A program made the position numbers and the translations under genes. Below the pieces are notes generated by a model. It was not told the origin of the DNA, ran no database searches, and worked only from the letters and a program-made list of their open reading frames with translations. This document shows positions 10,905-20,775 of a stretch of 64,000 bases of DNA, in pieces. This stretch comes from Ctenosaura bakeri. Its lineage: Eukaryota; Chordata; Lepidosauria; Squamata; Iguanidae. Positions within the stretch are counted from its first letter, which is position 1. Every line of letters begins with the position of its first letter. The stretch spans positions 372,001 through 436,000 of the forward strand of contig CAOLHI010001026.1 of the NCBI GenBank assembly GCA_948474755.1, written 5' to 3'.

Positions 10905-11781
10905 TTTTACCGCAGTTTCTAGCCCAGACTTGTGGGATATTAGATATCATTTGATATCAATAGTTTGGCCTTCTTTACCTCTCCATGTGCTTGCGAGGCC
11001 CCTGGACAAGCACGCATACAGGCATGGCCACAAATCACTGAAACATTCCAAACAAATAGCCAGACTGCCGCTTTAGAAGACCTCAAGGCAAGTACCACAT
11101 TATGTATGCAAGCTACTTACAAAGGACTCCCTGCCCCGAGCAGGCACCTTGACAAACCAAATACTCAACTGTCAAGCACTCTGCGTTTGCATACTGGCTA
11201 CTCTATTGACAACTCTGTCATAACTCAATCATGCAAAATACTGACCTTTCGGAGGCTTTGTCTCCAGCCTGAAACTCACTGCTATCCCCAAGAATGGATA
11301 GCCTATGGGCACATTTTCCCCTATAAGACCCCCTGACTTTGAGCGCTTCCTTGGATCGCTCTTGGCTTCCATCCCGCCTTGCTGTCACTTCGTTCGACGA
11401 TCCTTCCCCTCAGCTCCTCGTGCTGAGAATCTCCTCTCCTATGGACTTTTCTTCAGACTACCCAGGCTTTAGGACAGGTGTAGTATTTCCCATACAAAAT
11501 CTCCTCTTAAAACCCTCTATCCCACTCCAACCTTTATTTCTATAGTTCTCTGTGTGAGTGTTTTGCATACACGTGTTTGACTGTATATCAATAAAACAAC
11601 AATTATTATTTACTTTTGTTTGTTCCTTGACTCAGCCTGACCCCGTAGACATTGGGTAAAAGATCTCTCTACATTGCCCTGCCTCTCGTAGTGCTAGCTT
11701 GTGCTCTTTGCTAATTCCCAACTTCGTAATTTGGAGCGCACTTAGGTGTCCCTCCCAGGACCCCCAGAAATCAGGGTAACA
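10905..11781 (+). mobile_element. Solo LTR, older subfamily, GTAG target duplication
   Basis: The 877-bp element ends CAGGGTAACA and is flanked by GTAG on both sides (10901-10904, 11782-11785). The expected initial TGTTA has decayed to TTTTA. It matches the LTRs at 13363 and 62678 in order: a GATATCATTTGATATCAA block, a TTGCGAGGCCCCTGGACAAGCACG block, a TATA-like CCTATAAGA at about 11320, AATAAA at 11590-11595, and a CCTGACCCCGTAGACATTGGGT block in U5. The 4-bp duplication fits gamma/epsilon-type retroviruses. No internal retroviral genes are attached. Its greater divergence makes it the oldest of the three. Confidence 0.85.
11590..11595 (+). promoter_or_regulatory. LTR polyadenylation signal
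   Basis: AATAAA near the R/U5 boundary, aligned with the same signal in the two sister LTRs at 14029 and 63351. Confidence 0.7.
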
Positions 11782-11785
11782 GTAG

Positions 11786-12204
11786 CTTTGGAAAGCAACT
11801 CCCAGAATCTCCAGCAAGCATAACCAAAAGCTATACTAGCTGAAGCCGTCCAGAAGTTGTAATCCCCCCCCCAAAAAAAAGCCTCAGTTTTTTTCCATCT
11901 CTTTCTTTGGATGATGGAATATATGGAAGTTTTTTTAAAAAAAACTGCATTGCTTTGGTATCGCTCTGTGTTCATGTATCATTATCACAAAAGACATTCT
12001 TATCATCCTATCTGTGCCTGCTCACTCTATTTTGTGCTGAATTAAGAACATATCCTAGTGGGCCATAGAGGCCAGAGAAAGTATTCTACTTCAGGGTTCC
12101 ACAGGGAAACAGAAAATATTTTTAGGTTGAAAGGGAGGAGTGGATTTGAAAACCAAGCACCTCCCCCCCCCCAAAAAAAAAGGAAACCTGGGTCTAGTTG
12201 TAGA
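11786..12204. other. Unique sequence
   Basis: Homopolymer-rich (C9A8 near 11867-11880, A-runs near 11935, C/A-run near 12163-12181). No gene recognised. Confidence 0.4.
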
Positions 12205-12422
12205 TATTGCATGCTTTGAAATCATTTCTGACTTATGGGAGGTGAACCTATAATGGAGTTTTCTTGGCAGGAATTGTTCAGAAAGAATGTGCCATTGTCT
12301 TCTTTTGAGAACAAGGGGACATAACTTGTCCAAGGTCATCCAGTGGGTTACCATGACCTAGAAAGGATTCAAATCCTGTTCTCCCAGTGTCAACATTCAG
12401 ATCATTATACCACAGTGGCTCC
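12205..12422 (-). mobile_element. tRNA-derived SINE, degenerate
   Basis: Read on the minus strand, it runs from a GGAGCCACTGTGGT-type tRNA head through GGATTTGAATCC (B box) and CCACTGGATGACCTTGG to the tail TCAGAAATGATTTCAAAG. The same architecture recurs at 25185, 28087, 43256, 54425 and 62385. Confidence 0.7.
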
Positions 12423-13358
12423 CTGGAGTCTGGTACTGAAAGCAAGTTCATGGTCTTACCTTTGATTTCAGATGCCCTTTGTTCCTTTATACTGTGTGCC
12501 TACCTTGCACCACCATTTGACACCTGGGCTCTGTTGATGGACCTCAGAGTTCTAGAGTTCTAGTTTTAAAATTTAAAAACTAAAGATTCCATAAGTGTGC
12601 ATTCTACCCATTCCTGTCTTAGATCTTTGTGTGAGAATCTGCCATTGATCTGGAGCATTTCACTATCATCTGCTAGTTTGGCATGGCACTATGGTATATG
12701 TCCTTTTTTCAAAAATCTCACTTTCTGAGCTGATAGAAGAAAACTGTGTGGAGAATGGTACTTTTGATTAATAGCAAAGAGATTTAAAGAAAGGATGAAC
12801 TGTTCCTTTTAAATCTAACTTGGCACTACTAGATAGGAAGGTCCTTACCCTGTATGAAATCATTTCTTCCTTATTTATTTAAGATGCTTTTAAATTGGCA
12901 TAAATTATTCTAAACTTAGCCCTGATTGAGAAGAAAGTGCAGCAAAGGCCAGATCTTGGGAGATTTATATCCTGTAGCAGAGGCTTCATTTTCAGAACTT
13001 AATTCTTTCCTCTTTAAGGCATTAGAGAGCCTGGAAAGAAGAGAAAAAAATATTGTCTGTCTCATCTTCCCCTTAAGCTTTCATCACATACAAGAAATGT
13101 TCAGAAGAAAAGAAAATCAGGATACAGCCTGCTCTGGACAGACTTTTTAGGTATAGAATATGCTAGGAAGACGTTAGATTGAACACCACCGAAGGTCAAA
13201 TACCTGTTTGGTTGAAAAAAGCTTCTTTTAGGAATTGGGGAACAGAGGAAGCTGTCTTAAACTGAATGAGACCATGAGTACATCTAGTCCAAAATTTTCA
13301 ATTCTGATTGGGCAGGATTTTTTTCCTAGCCCAGTCTGTGTATTCTTGGTACCCCCTG
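12423..13358. other. Unique sequence
   Basis: No repeat family or gene recognised. It ends at ATGT, the left duplication of the next LTR. Confidence 0.4.
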
Positions 13359-13793
13359 ATGTTGTTATCACGGTTATGATATGTCTGGTGAGAGCACTAG
13401 ATATCCTTTTGATATCAAATAATTTGGCCTTTGCTTGACCTTTCTCTGACACCTCACTCCACGTGTTTGCAGAGGTCCCCTGGACGAGCACGTACGAGCG
13501 CGGCCGTTAAGGGTTGTACATTCCAAAACCCCATTCAGGCAGGCAATTTAAGCCTCTCTGTTGCTTTAGGCAAAAACCTCCCTGCAAACCGGCTCTGCTC
13601 GGCTCGGACCTACACAAAGCCCCATAGCCAAGAGCCAAGCCATTTCTTTATGTCAGGCTATTAATGAGCTGGCCACATTGTCTTAAGAGCTAAACCCATC
13701 ATGCAAAATCTGACCTTTTCCAACTCCTTTGTCCTACTCCAAACTTCCTTTGTTTTCACCGAACATGACATAGCCTGTAGGTAAAATCCACCC

Positions 13794-13800
13794 TATAAAA
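13794..13800 (+). promoter_or_regulatory. LTR TATA box
   Basis: TATAAAA, at the same place as in the LTR at 62678 (63113-63119). It should define the U3/R boundary some 25-30 bp downstream. Confidence 0.75.
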
Positions 13801-14028
13801 GGTCTCCACTTTTGGGACGTCTTTGGACTACTTTGGACTTCCATCCCACCTTGCTGCCGGTAGTATGAAGGAACTCCCCTCAGCGATCCCCGCTGAGCTT
13901 TTTTCCCTGGAACCCCGCTTCTCTCCAGGACTACGAGACCAGGTGTCATATTGCCTTTCCCAAAAAGCTCTCCGTTTCTATTTCCCAGTTAGTTAGTTTA
14001 TGTCTTGTCTTGCGCGTTTCTTGTCTTT

Positions 14029-14034
14029 AATAAA
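14029..14034 (+). promoter_or_regulatory. LTR polyadenylation signal
   Basis: AATAAA about 230 bp after the TATA box, followed by TTGTTTGTTACTTTG. Confidence 0.75.
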
Positions 14035-14532
14035 ATATTGTTTGTTACTTTGAAAATCTTGTCTAGCTGCTCTCTGACCTGACGCTGTATACATTGGGTT
14101 AAAGATCCTTGCTACAAAGTTACCCTGCCTCTCGTTTAACCGAGAGAGTACTCAAGCTAAATTCCCCCAACTGTGTTTTTATTTGGTTATTTGGGTACCC
14201 CTCCTGGGACCCCCAACATACAGGGTAACAATGTCTCCAATCCAATTACTAAAGAAACAGGCATGGTTTCCCCAACCCCGCCAGTTCTATCTCTTAGATT
14301 GAGGAACTGAGGATCCTTGCCACTTGTCAGTTAATTCTGAATGCTGTCTGGGATCCTGTTATCAACTTCTGGTTACCTTAGTGTCCAACTCATGATGGTG
14401 GTGAAAAAAGACAGGCCACATTAACTTCAATACTCAAGTATTCTTAAGTCTTGGAGTTTCAGGATATTTATATGGGAAATGAGCAGACTCCTTTGGTACT
14501 TGTCAGGCTATTTATTGTATACATTTATAGCT

Positions 14533-14583
14533 ACACACGCACACACGCACACACACACACACACACATGTGTGTGTGTATATA
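14533..14583. repeat. (AC)n(GT)n palindromic microsatellite
   Basis: CA repeats with CG interruptions pass into ATGTGTGTGTGTATATA. The tract is self-complementary and alternates purine and pyrimidine, so it could extrude as a hairpin or adopt Z-DNA. Confidence 0.9.
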
Positions 14584-14642
14584 TTTCCCTTAGGGAGAAA
14601 AACAGCCATAACAATATCTGAGCTCTTAGATTAATTATATAG

Positions 14643-15057
14643 GATAAGTATCCCTTGTCCAAAATGCTTGGGACAAAAGGTGATTTCAATTTTCTTTTTT
14701 AGATTTTTAATATTTGCATATACGTAATGAGAGTATATACCATTCTATCAACATGGGGCACACTCTTTCATCAGTTCTTCTCTTTTGGCCTTTTCCCTGT
14801 AGGGAACACAAGGGAATTACAAAGGATCTGTTGTGACTGTGTACATGCATACAGTCCAAAGGATGCCAAGAGTGGGAAAAAAGGTGCCAAGCTGACTGAG
14901 GGGCTTTGCAGATAGGGTACACATGTGGTCCTAAGCAAGCCTCTGTATTTCCCTCATGTTCCCTACAGGAAGAAGACTGGGTTCTGCTTTCCAGAAGTTT
15001 CAGATTTGAAGTATTTTGAATTTCAGATTTTCAGGTAAGGGTTTCTCAAACTGTATA
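14643..15057. mobile_element. pogo/Tigger-like MITE
   Basis: The left end reads GTATCCCTTGTCCAAAATGC, followed by TTGGGAC and later ATATTTGCATATACGTAATGAG. The right end has CAGATTTTCAGGTAAGGG and CTCAAACTGTA. This matches my memory of a widespread vertebrate repeat with GGTATCCCTTATCC termini. The interior has diverged or rearranged. Assignment to Tigger/pogo is from general knowledge, and the ends are approximate. Confidence 0.6.
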
Positions 15058-17379
15058 ACATCACATTGCATGTAAAGCATCATACATTTCATTACATCAT
15101 ATTATGTGACCATCAAGATATTACCATTTCATTGGGGCAGTTCATAGGGTCTTTAGCTCTCTATGTGGCTCTTTAACAGGTTCGATAATTGATTAACCAT
15201 TATATTGTTGGACATAGTTTTTTATCCATCACCCACATCATTATCAGGTTCTTCACCCTTTCCATTGTTTCCCATAGTGTCTGCTAAGGCATTATACAGG
15301 TGTTTCCTAAAGGCATCTACCTATACACGTACAAATTTCTTTCCCTTGGATCATCTTAACCATCTTAATAATATAACAGCCAATAACCCATTTAGGTATA
15401 TGTTCTCATTTGTTTGAGGAATTACACATCTCTAACAGACTTCTGTCTAACACTGGCATTAAAGGGTTAATCTTCTTGATAAATAACAGCATTCATTAAA
15501 ACATACCTATTTTTAATATAAGCTTACCAGTTACAGCATAAATCAACATTTTAGGGCTGCGTGCCAGGGCTATCAAGAATGTTTGTTGCTATTTGTCAAA
15601 ACAGTGTTGTCTTCTGCATTGATGGCACACAGACAGCAGCCTGATAAGAGCTGTTTCTTGGCTCTTTTTTGTTTTCTCCTTACAGCCACTCAGCTAATTA
15701 GTTGACCAATAAAAATAACTCACAACTGAGGTGTACGCTAGCTCTTATCCAACAGAAATACAGATTTGAAAGGTCAGGGCAAAGGGGGGCATGGGACCCT
15801 TGAATAGATATAGAGAGGCCAGATTTCCCTATCCCTTTTGGACAATAGTGTCTTTGTGAACCGTGGAAGAAAATATGGCAAGTGGGAGTGGATGACCTGT
15901 ACTCAGAGCTACCTTATCCGTTAGGCACTTTAGGCACAGTACCTAGAGCTTGTGAAAATTTTAGGGCTTATGAAAACAGGATTTTAGGGTCTATTAAAAT
16001 ATCCTTAGTGGTATGTTGAGGTGAGGCAGGGACTCAAATATAAACATACCTAGGGCCTTCAGAACTCTCAATATGGCTGTGCCTATGTTTCAGAAAATGG
16101 GCCTCACTCTCTCAGTAGACCAAAAGTATTTTTGAGAAAATCACAATAGAGAGAAATGAACAAGCATCTCTTCCCATACCCCAAATGGAAGAAAAGACAG
16201 TTTGTTGTCTGTTTGCTTGTTGATATATTTATATCCTGCTCTCCATCCAAAGACCTCAGGCTGGTGTACAATAAAGTAACATAATAAATATAAAACAATG
16301 TAAACTGTATAAAAGATTGGAAAAGTCTTCTAAAAAGTTGAAGATTGTTCCATCTACCTGGATATCCATCCAAGAGGGCACTTCCTTTCCTTGTATCCAA
16401 TGCAGTACCTGGTCAGTTGGCTGTTCAGTGGTGAATATGAATATGTGTTTGTGCATGCAACAGCTTAATAACACCAGAGCTTTGAATTGCAATTCAGTAT
16501 TGTGTCTCAGTCTTCTTCATCAGGGTGAAAAATTCTCAAACATACCTTGCTGAGCAAGATTCTATGGGGAATCTCTAGGGTTCATAATATTTAGAACCCT
16601 CTGTGTTTGTGGAATCTGAAACAGGACATACCTCATGATGATTGTCTTTGAAGTCTTCACATTTTTGTCAACTGTCCATTCTCAGGATTCATGGAGGCTC
16701 ATTTTTGCACAAGTGCCAACTGGGAAAGAAAGACCTGACCAAAACTGGAAATGTTACTTTGTTTTTTAACTACTTCTAGCAGAACACCAACAGCAGCATT
16801 GGAGTTTCTGGAAACTGTAGGGCAAAACAGTAACTTTTCCAAGCTCAGGGGCTGACCCAGCATTTATTTCCCTGCACAACTTCATGAATGTCTAGGAATA
16901 ATAGTAACCAGCCAGAAAGATGAGTAATGTTTCTTAAAAGCCCAGCCCTTAAATCATAGCCAGGTTTATTGTGAAACTGGGGCTTGTTTGACTAAAGGTG
17001 GAACCCTAAGTGCATCTATTCAGATGTAAGCCCCATTGAATTTAATATAGCTTAATTCCAAGAAAACCATGCATAAGATTGCACTCTAAGCCCTTAGGTT
17101 ACAAAGCAAGTACTGTGGATTTCCGCAACTCCAGATTTTTTGTTTTGAATGAATAACTGCAAACATTTATCTTTTTCTCCCCCAAAACTGGAACAATAAT
17201 TCCTATTCCTAGACATCCTGGTTGCACTAAGAGGAAACCACTTCGCTCAAGTGCTATATAGCAAATCTGTTTTTCTTTTACACAGAGATTACAGTTGCAC
17301 CCTTAGTTGTTAAGTCTGTTCCTTTTTGTGACTGAAAGCTGCCTTTAGAAATAGCTCCAGCATTCTCTTAGAACTTGAC
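15058..17379. other. AT-rich unique sequence with minor repeat pieces
   Basis: No gene is recognised. A retroposon tail in reverse orientation lies near 16220-16300 (TTTATATCCTGCTCTCCATC then TGTACAATAAAGTAAC). A short reptile repeat piece (GTAAGCCCCATTGAATTTAA with GCATAAGATTGCACTCTAAG) lies near 17025-17093. Confidence 0.45.
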
Positions 17380-17382
17380 TTA

Positions 17383-17793
17383 GGCCCTTTTCGCATGGCA
17401 TCTGCCATGCGAAAGAGGGCCTGGAACCTCATGCAATTGCGAGGAGCAATCTACATGATACCCTCACAATCATGCCAGGCTCCAGGGGCCGGCAGGCATT
17501 TTCATTTCATTTGGCTTTCAGCCAAAAATGCTGCATGATCACGCATTGCTCTTGGGCTCCTCACACACTCACTTGGCATGCAGAGCCTCGGGACCCAGGC
17601 TGGTTGCGCTTCCTGTCTCAGTGCAGCCTGGGAAGGTCCCAGGCTGCACTGTGAAAGGAAGAGGCAGGGCTCTCACGCAAGCAGGAAGCTCGTGCAGACC
17701 TGAAGAAGCAGAGAAGCGAGAGCCTCTCACAAGAGACTGCTCATGCAATCACCACACCCCAGCACTAAGAAAAGGTAGGATGCAGAAAGGGCT
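17383..17793. mobile_element. MITE, family B2, TTA duplication, with terminal hairpin
   Basis: It starts GGCCCTTTTCGCATGGCA and ends GATGCAGAAAGGGCT. TTA flanks it at 17380-17382 and 17794-17796. The first 39 bp fold on themselves (TTTTCGCATGGCA against TGCCATGCGAAAGA), so the terminal repeat is doubled head to head. The interior is GC-rich, with CAAAAATGCTGCA shared with 59901-60334 and a minus-strand GTGAGT at 17567-17572. No coding capacity. PIF/Harbinger is inferred from the TTA duplication and GGCCC ends. Confidence 0.85.
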
Positions 17794-17814
17794 TTACTCA
17801 AAACACTATGCTTC

Positions 17815-17959
17815 ATCTACAACTATGTTTACTCCTTGTAAAATACAACAAAACCCAAAATCCACTAGAGTGATACCTTAATTGGCCAACCAAAATGCAG
17901 AAAAATACATCATGCAAGCTTTTGAAGCTTCACTGGATTCTTCATCAGACAAAGATGTC
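17815..17959 (-). mobile_element. Penelope-like element tail with hammerhead-like core (minus)
   Basis: On the minus strand it reads GTCTGATGAAGAATCCAGTG, then AAGCTTCAAAAGCTTGCATG and TGCATTTTGGTTGGCCAATT. The same order occurs on the plus strand at 19678-19806, so the two form an inverted pair. CTGATGA (complement of 17942-17948), then a stem closed by CTTC and an A-rich core, resembles a hammerhead ribozyme. Penelope-like retroelements are known to carry hammerheads. The family name is inference. Confidence 0.5.
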
Positions 17960-17978
17960 AAAAATCATACAGAAGTAA
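17960..17978. repeat. L1 target-site duplication, left copy
   Basis: The 19-bp sequence AAAAATCATACAGAAGTAA is repeated exactly at 18971-18989. Confidence 0.93.
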
Positions 17979-18970
17979 GATGTAGATGAATACCTTAGAA
18001 AAATATGGGAGGAAGAATTAGTACAAAAAATAGATATTCAAGCCTGGGAGAAAATCCGGAATCAGTGTCATTTAAAAAAATTATCCATAAGGATAAAAGA
18101 GAATTATTATAAATTGGTTTGGAGATTGTACCTAACACCAGTAGACAAGAGTCATTCAAGGTTATGTTGGGGGGGCTGCCAGGAGATTGGCACATATATC
18201 CATATCTGGTAGAATTGTGAAGGTGTACAGAAATTTTGGCAACTTGTGTTTAAAGAGATAAAAGAGATAACAGGAATTGATTTACAAATATGTTGGAGTA
18301 TAGCATTATTATCTATATTTTATAAGGTTAATTGTACCAAGGCAATGAAGGAGTTAATTACAAATTTATTAACTGCAGCAAGGCTAATTATATCGAGAAA
18401 ATGGAAAAGTCAAGAAGACTTTCAAATAAAGGATTGGTATAAACAAGTGTGGAAAATTGCAATCAATGACAAGTTAACATGTTGAATCAAGGTTAAAAAA
18501 GGAATAAGGAAAAGGAATTAGTTTGAAGCAATATGGAAAATATTTGTGAAAAAGGCTTTAGCAAAAGAGGGAAGCGTCACACCTCCACAAGAAGAATTAC
18601 AATTTTGGAAAGCAGAGTAAGCTGAAATATAATCGGCTCTGGAAATGGGATCACATTTAGGGTTAGAGTTTGTGGTTAATAACAGGATCATATATAGTAT
18701 TAGCAATAGGTTAAATATAGTTGAAAAGAATAGATTTAAAAATGAAATTATTATAGCAGTAATGAGTACAAGGAGAAAGAGATTTAGATACATGAAATAA
18801 AAAGATATAATCAATATGATATATAATATGTTAAACAAGTATATGATGATAACGAATCTGGACAGAAATAGTAATGTAAGCTATTTGTGTTGTGATTTTT
18901 CTCTTTTTCTCATTTATGTTATTCATGTGGTGTTTTGTTCTTTTTTCTTTATAATAATAAAAAAAATTTA
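17979..18970 (+). mobile_element. 5'-truncated L1 LINE with ORF2 C-terminal remnant
   Basis: The 992-bp insertion is flanked by an exact 19-bp duplication and ends in an A-rich tail (ATAATAATAAAAAAAATTTA). The translated plus strand contains WEKIRNQCH, ENYYKLVWRLYLTPVDKSH, CWGGCQEIGTYIHIWWNCEG and WKSQEDFQIKDWYKQVWKIA. This is the zinc-knuckle-like CW.GC....T..HIWW.C and terminal helix pattern of L1 ORF2. The frame is interrupted by a +1 shift near 18230 and by stops after 18480. The 3' UTR is AT-rich. It lies inside the Penelope-like repeat pair and so is younger than it. Confidence 0.9.
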
Positions 18971-18989
18971 AAAAATCATACAGAAGTAA
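18971..18989. repeat. L1 target-site duplication, right copy
   Basis: Exact 19-bp match to 17960-17978. Confidence 0.93.
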
Positions 18990-19013
18990 AAACATGAAGC
19001 TGTTAGAGACTTC

Positions 19014-19484
19014 GGCCCTTTCTGCACCAGGCTATTAAAACAGTGCAGAGCGACCTCCGATGGAAGTCTTCTGCACTGTGGAGTGGACTGGGTCGGACTG
19101 ATTTTCATAGTTCCATACCTCAGTCCACGCAGGAGTGACCAGAACTGGTCATGCAGTGTGTTTTTTTAAAAACTTCTTTTTAGAGGTTTTTACAAAGCAC
19201 GGAGCGTGCAACCCCGTGCCGCTCCATCGCCCAGCTCTGGGGCAGATTTGCAGGTGCGCACAAGTGCGTGTCTGCAGATCTTCCAGGGACAGGCTTTCAG
19301 CTGGCGAGCTTCTCCGGTTGGTGGAATGCCTCCACCAACCGGAAGCCACCATTTAGGATGCCGAAGAACTGTGGAGCGGCGAACTCGCACTGCTCCTGGT
19401 TGCAACAGACTCGCCCGGAAGCAGGAAAAATCTGGTGAGTAGCGTGTGCGGGCATTCCCCCCCCCACCACGTCTGGAAAGGGCC
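19014..19484. mobile_element. CpG-rich MITE, family B3
   Basis: It begins GGCCCTTTCTGCACCAGG and ends GTCTGGAAAGGGCC. The interior is CpG-rich and contains CTTCCGGTTGGTGG-type blocks in inverted arrangement around 19312-19345. GTGAGT lies at 19435-19440, 44 bp from the right end. The partial copy at 63635-64000 is its reverse complement. The flanks TTC and ATA do not match, so either the target duplication has mutated or the outer flank has changed. Confidence 0.8.
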
Positions 19485-19677
19485 ATAGGTTACATTCTTT
19501 CTCAGATGCTACACTGTTGTTAGTTAAGAAGGTATTGAGGGATTTCAAGGCCATTCCCTTTCTTGGCCAAATAAGGATCAGGAACACAAGCCAATATAAG
19601 ACACTGGATAAAATTTCAGTTCCATTTGCAACAAAAAGTAACTTTCCTCGAGATGCAGCTGTCCCTGATTTGTAACA

Positions 19678-19806
19678 TCTTTGCCTGATAAAGAAGTCAG
19701 TGAAGCTTCGAAAGCTTGCATGAGGTATCTTCTGCATTTTGGTTAGCCAATAACAGTATCTCCCTTTTATGGATTTTGGATTTTATTGTATTTTACTCCT
19801 TGTATT
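19678..19806 (+). mobile_element. Penelope-like element tail with hammerhead-like core (plus)
   Basis: It contains CTGATAAAGAAGTCAGTG, then AAGCTTCGAAAGCTTGCATG and CTGCATTTTGGTTAGCCAAT, then GGATTTTGTATTTTAC-like tail sequence. It is the inverted counterpart of 17815-17959. The GAAA core (19710-19713) is intact, but CTGATGA is CTGATAA (19685-19691), so ribozyme activity is unlikely for this copy. Confidence 0.5.
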
Positions 19807-20625
19807 CTCCATAAGCGTAGGTGATAGGGTAACATCTTACCATTGATAAATTAAGTCTCATTTTTTCTTTCTCACTGGAGGATCATGCTGCTAAATATCA
19901 AATTTAGCACACGAAATGACTATTTTCCACACTTTGTGCAAACATAATCAAGGGAAACTAATCATGCAGGTAAATTGGATGTGCAAATATATGGGCAGTG
20001 AATGTAATACTGACGCAGTCATCCGCGATACGTTAAAGTCTATTGGAGTGAAATGGAGTCAGTTCATACTTCCTGAAATAATAAATACTTCAGGGTGAAG
20101 CTCTTTTCAGTTAATAGCTTTGTTTCTTTATTCAAGCAGCATGCATTTTGAAAGAAAATATGAATATCACATTGTACAATTTAAAGTAACGCCTTCACCA
20201 ATAAAATGTCTGAAAGGGAAAGCTCTCTTTCCTAATAATTTTGACAAAACCATCTTCATTCAGTACTCCTTTTCTCCATAAAATTACTCATGCTTGTGTT
20301 TATGCTCACTTTTATTCCAGGACCATTAAATCACAAACGTTGGTTTTATCTACTGTGTTTCTGCAGTTATTGTTTAAATGGAAAAAATATTTAATCAACA
20401 TAAATATGCTATATGATAGCTCAGACTGTGAAATGTACCACAGCATATACATGCAGTTTGGATCCAGAGTAGGTCAACCCTTGGATGCTTTAAACTTTTT
20501 TCACAACAAAATTGACTGCAGAAGGCTGTACTTAAAGAATCCCATGCATTTACAGAGGGCCATACCAGTTGTTATACTCAGTGTATGGCTGCTTCCAAAA
20601 ATAATGGCTTCGATCCAGGCTGCTA
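19807..20625. other. Unique sequence, no repeat recognised
   Basis: An AT-rich stretch lacking recognisable transposon ends. The open frame at 20241-20636 (131 codons) has no recognisable motif and is not called. Confidence 0.45.
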
Positions 20626-20629
20626 AATG

Positions 20630-20775
20630 GATTTAAGTCCTTATGAACTAAATCCAGCTGAAGTAGACTCACTGAATCAACTACTGGATGGTAAGTGAGC
20701 ACTTGTGTAAATCCTATCGATTCAGTGAGGGTTCTCTAGTTGGCACGATCACTGGGTTTAAGTCACTACAATCAG
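20630..20775. mobile_element. Short palindromic MITE, family C, degenerate
   Basis: ACTAAATCCAGCTGAAGTAG and ACTCACTGAATCAACTACTGG are mirrored by ATCGATTCAGTGAGGGTTCT and TCACTGGGTTTAAGTC. Related copies are at 27844-27977 and 48165-48260. Confidence 0.55.

Larger units (their letters stand above)
13363..14230 (+). mobile_element. Solo LTR with perfect TGTTA/TAACA ends and ATGT duplication
   Basis: The 868-bp element opens TGTTATCACGG and closes CAGGGTAACA, so the outer five bases form a perfect inverted repeat. ATGT flanks it at 13359-13362 and 14231-14234. U3 holds a palindromic GATATCCTTTTGATATC block. A TATA box (TATAAAA, 13794-13800) lies in CCACCCTATAAAAGG. AATAAA is at 14029-14034, followed by a T/G-rich stretch as expected for polyadenylation. 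No flanking gag, pol or env remnants are present, so this is a recombinant solo LTR. It is very similar in order and sequence to 62678-63550. Confidence 0.92.

Noticed and set aside
10494..10954. Open frames with poly-Tyr, poly-Leu or poly-Asn
   Set aside because: They come from the (TTA)n microsatellite.
13437..13664. Open frame inside an LTR
   Set aside because: It lies in U3 and is not preserved in the sister LTR at 62678, so it is not a gene.
10905..14230. A provirus bounded by the LTRs at 10905 and 13363
   Set aside because: Each LTR has its own complete 4-bp duplication (GTAG and ATGT), the two differ in age, and the sequence between holds a SINE and unique DNA with no gag, pol or env remnants.
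19149..19737. Overlapping open frames up to 146 codons around 19.2-19.7 kb
   Set aside because: They fall in the CpG-rich MITE, where stop codons are rare on all frames, and have no protein family features.
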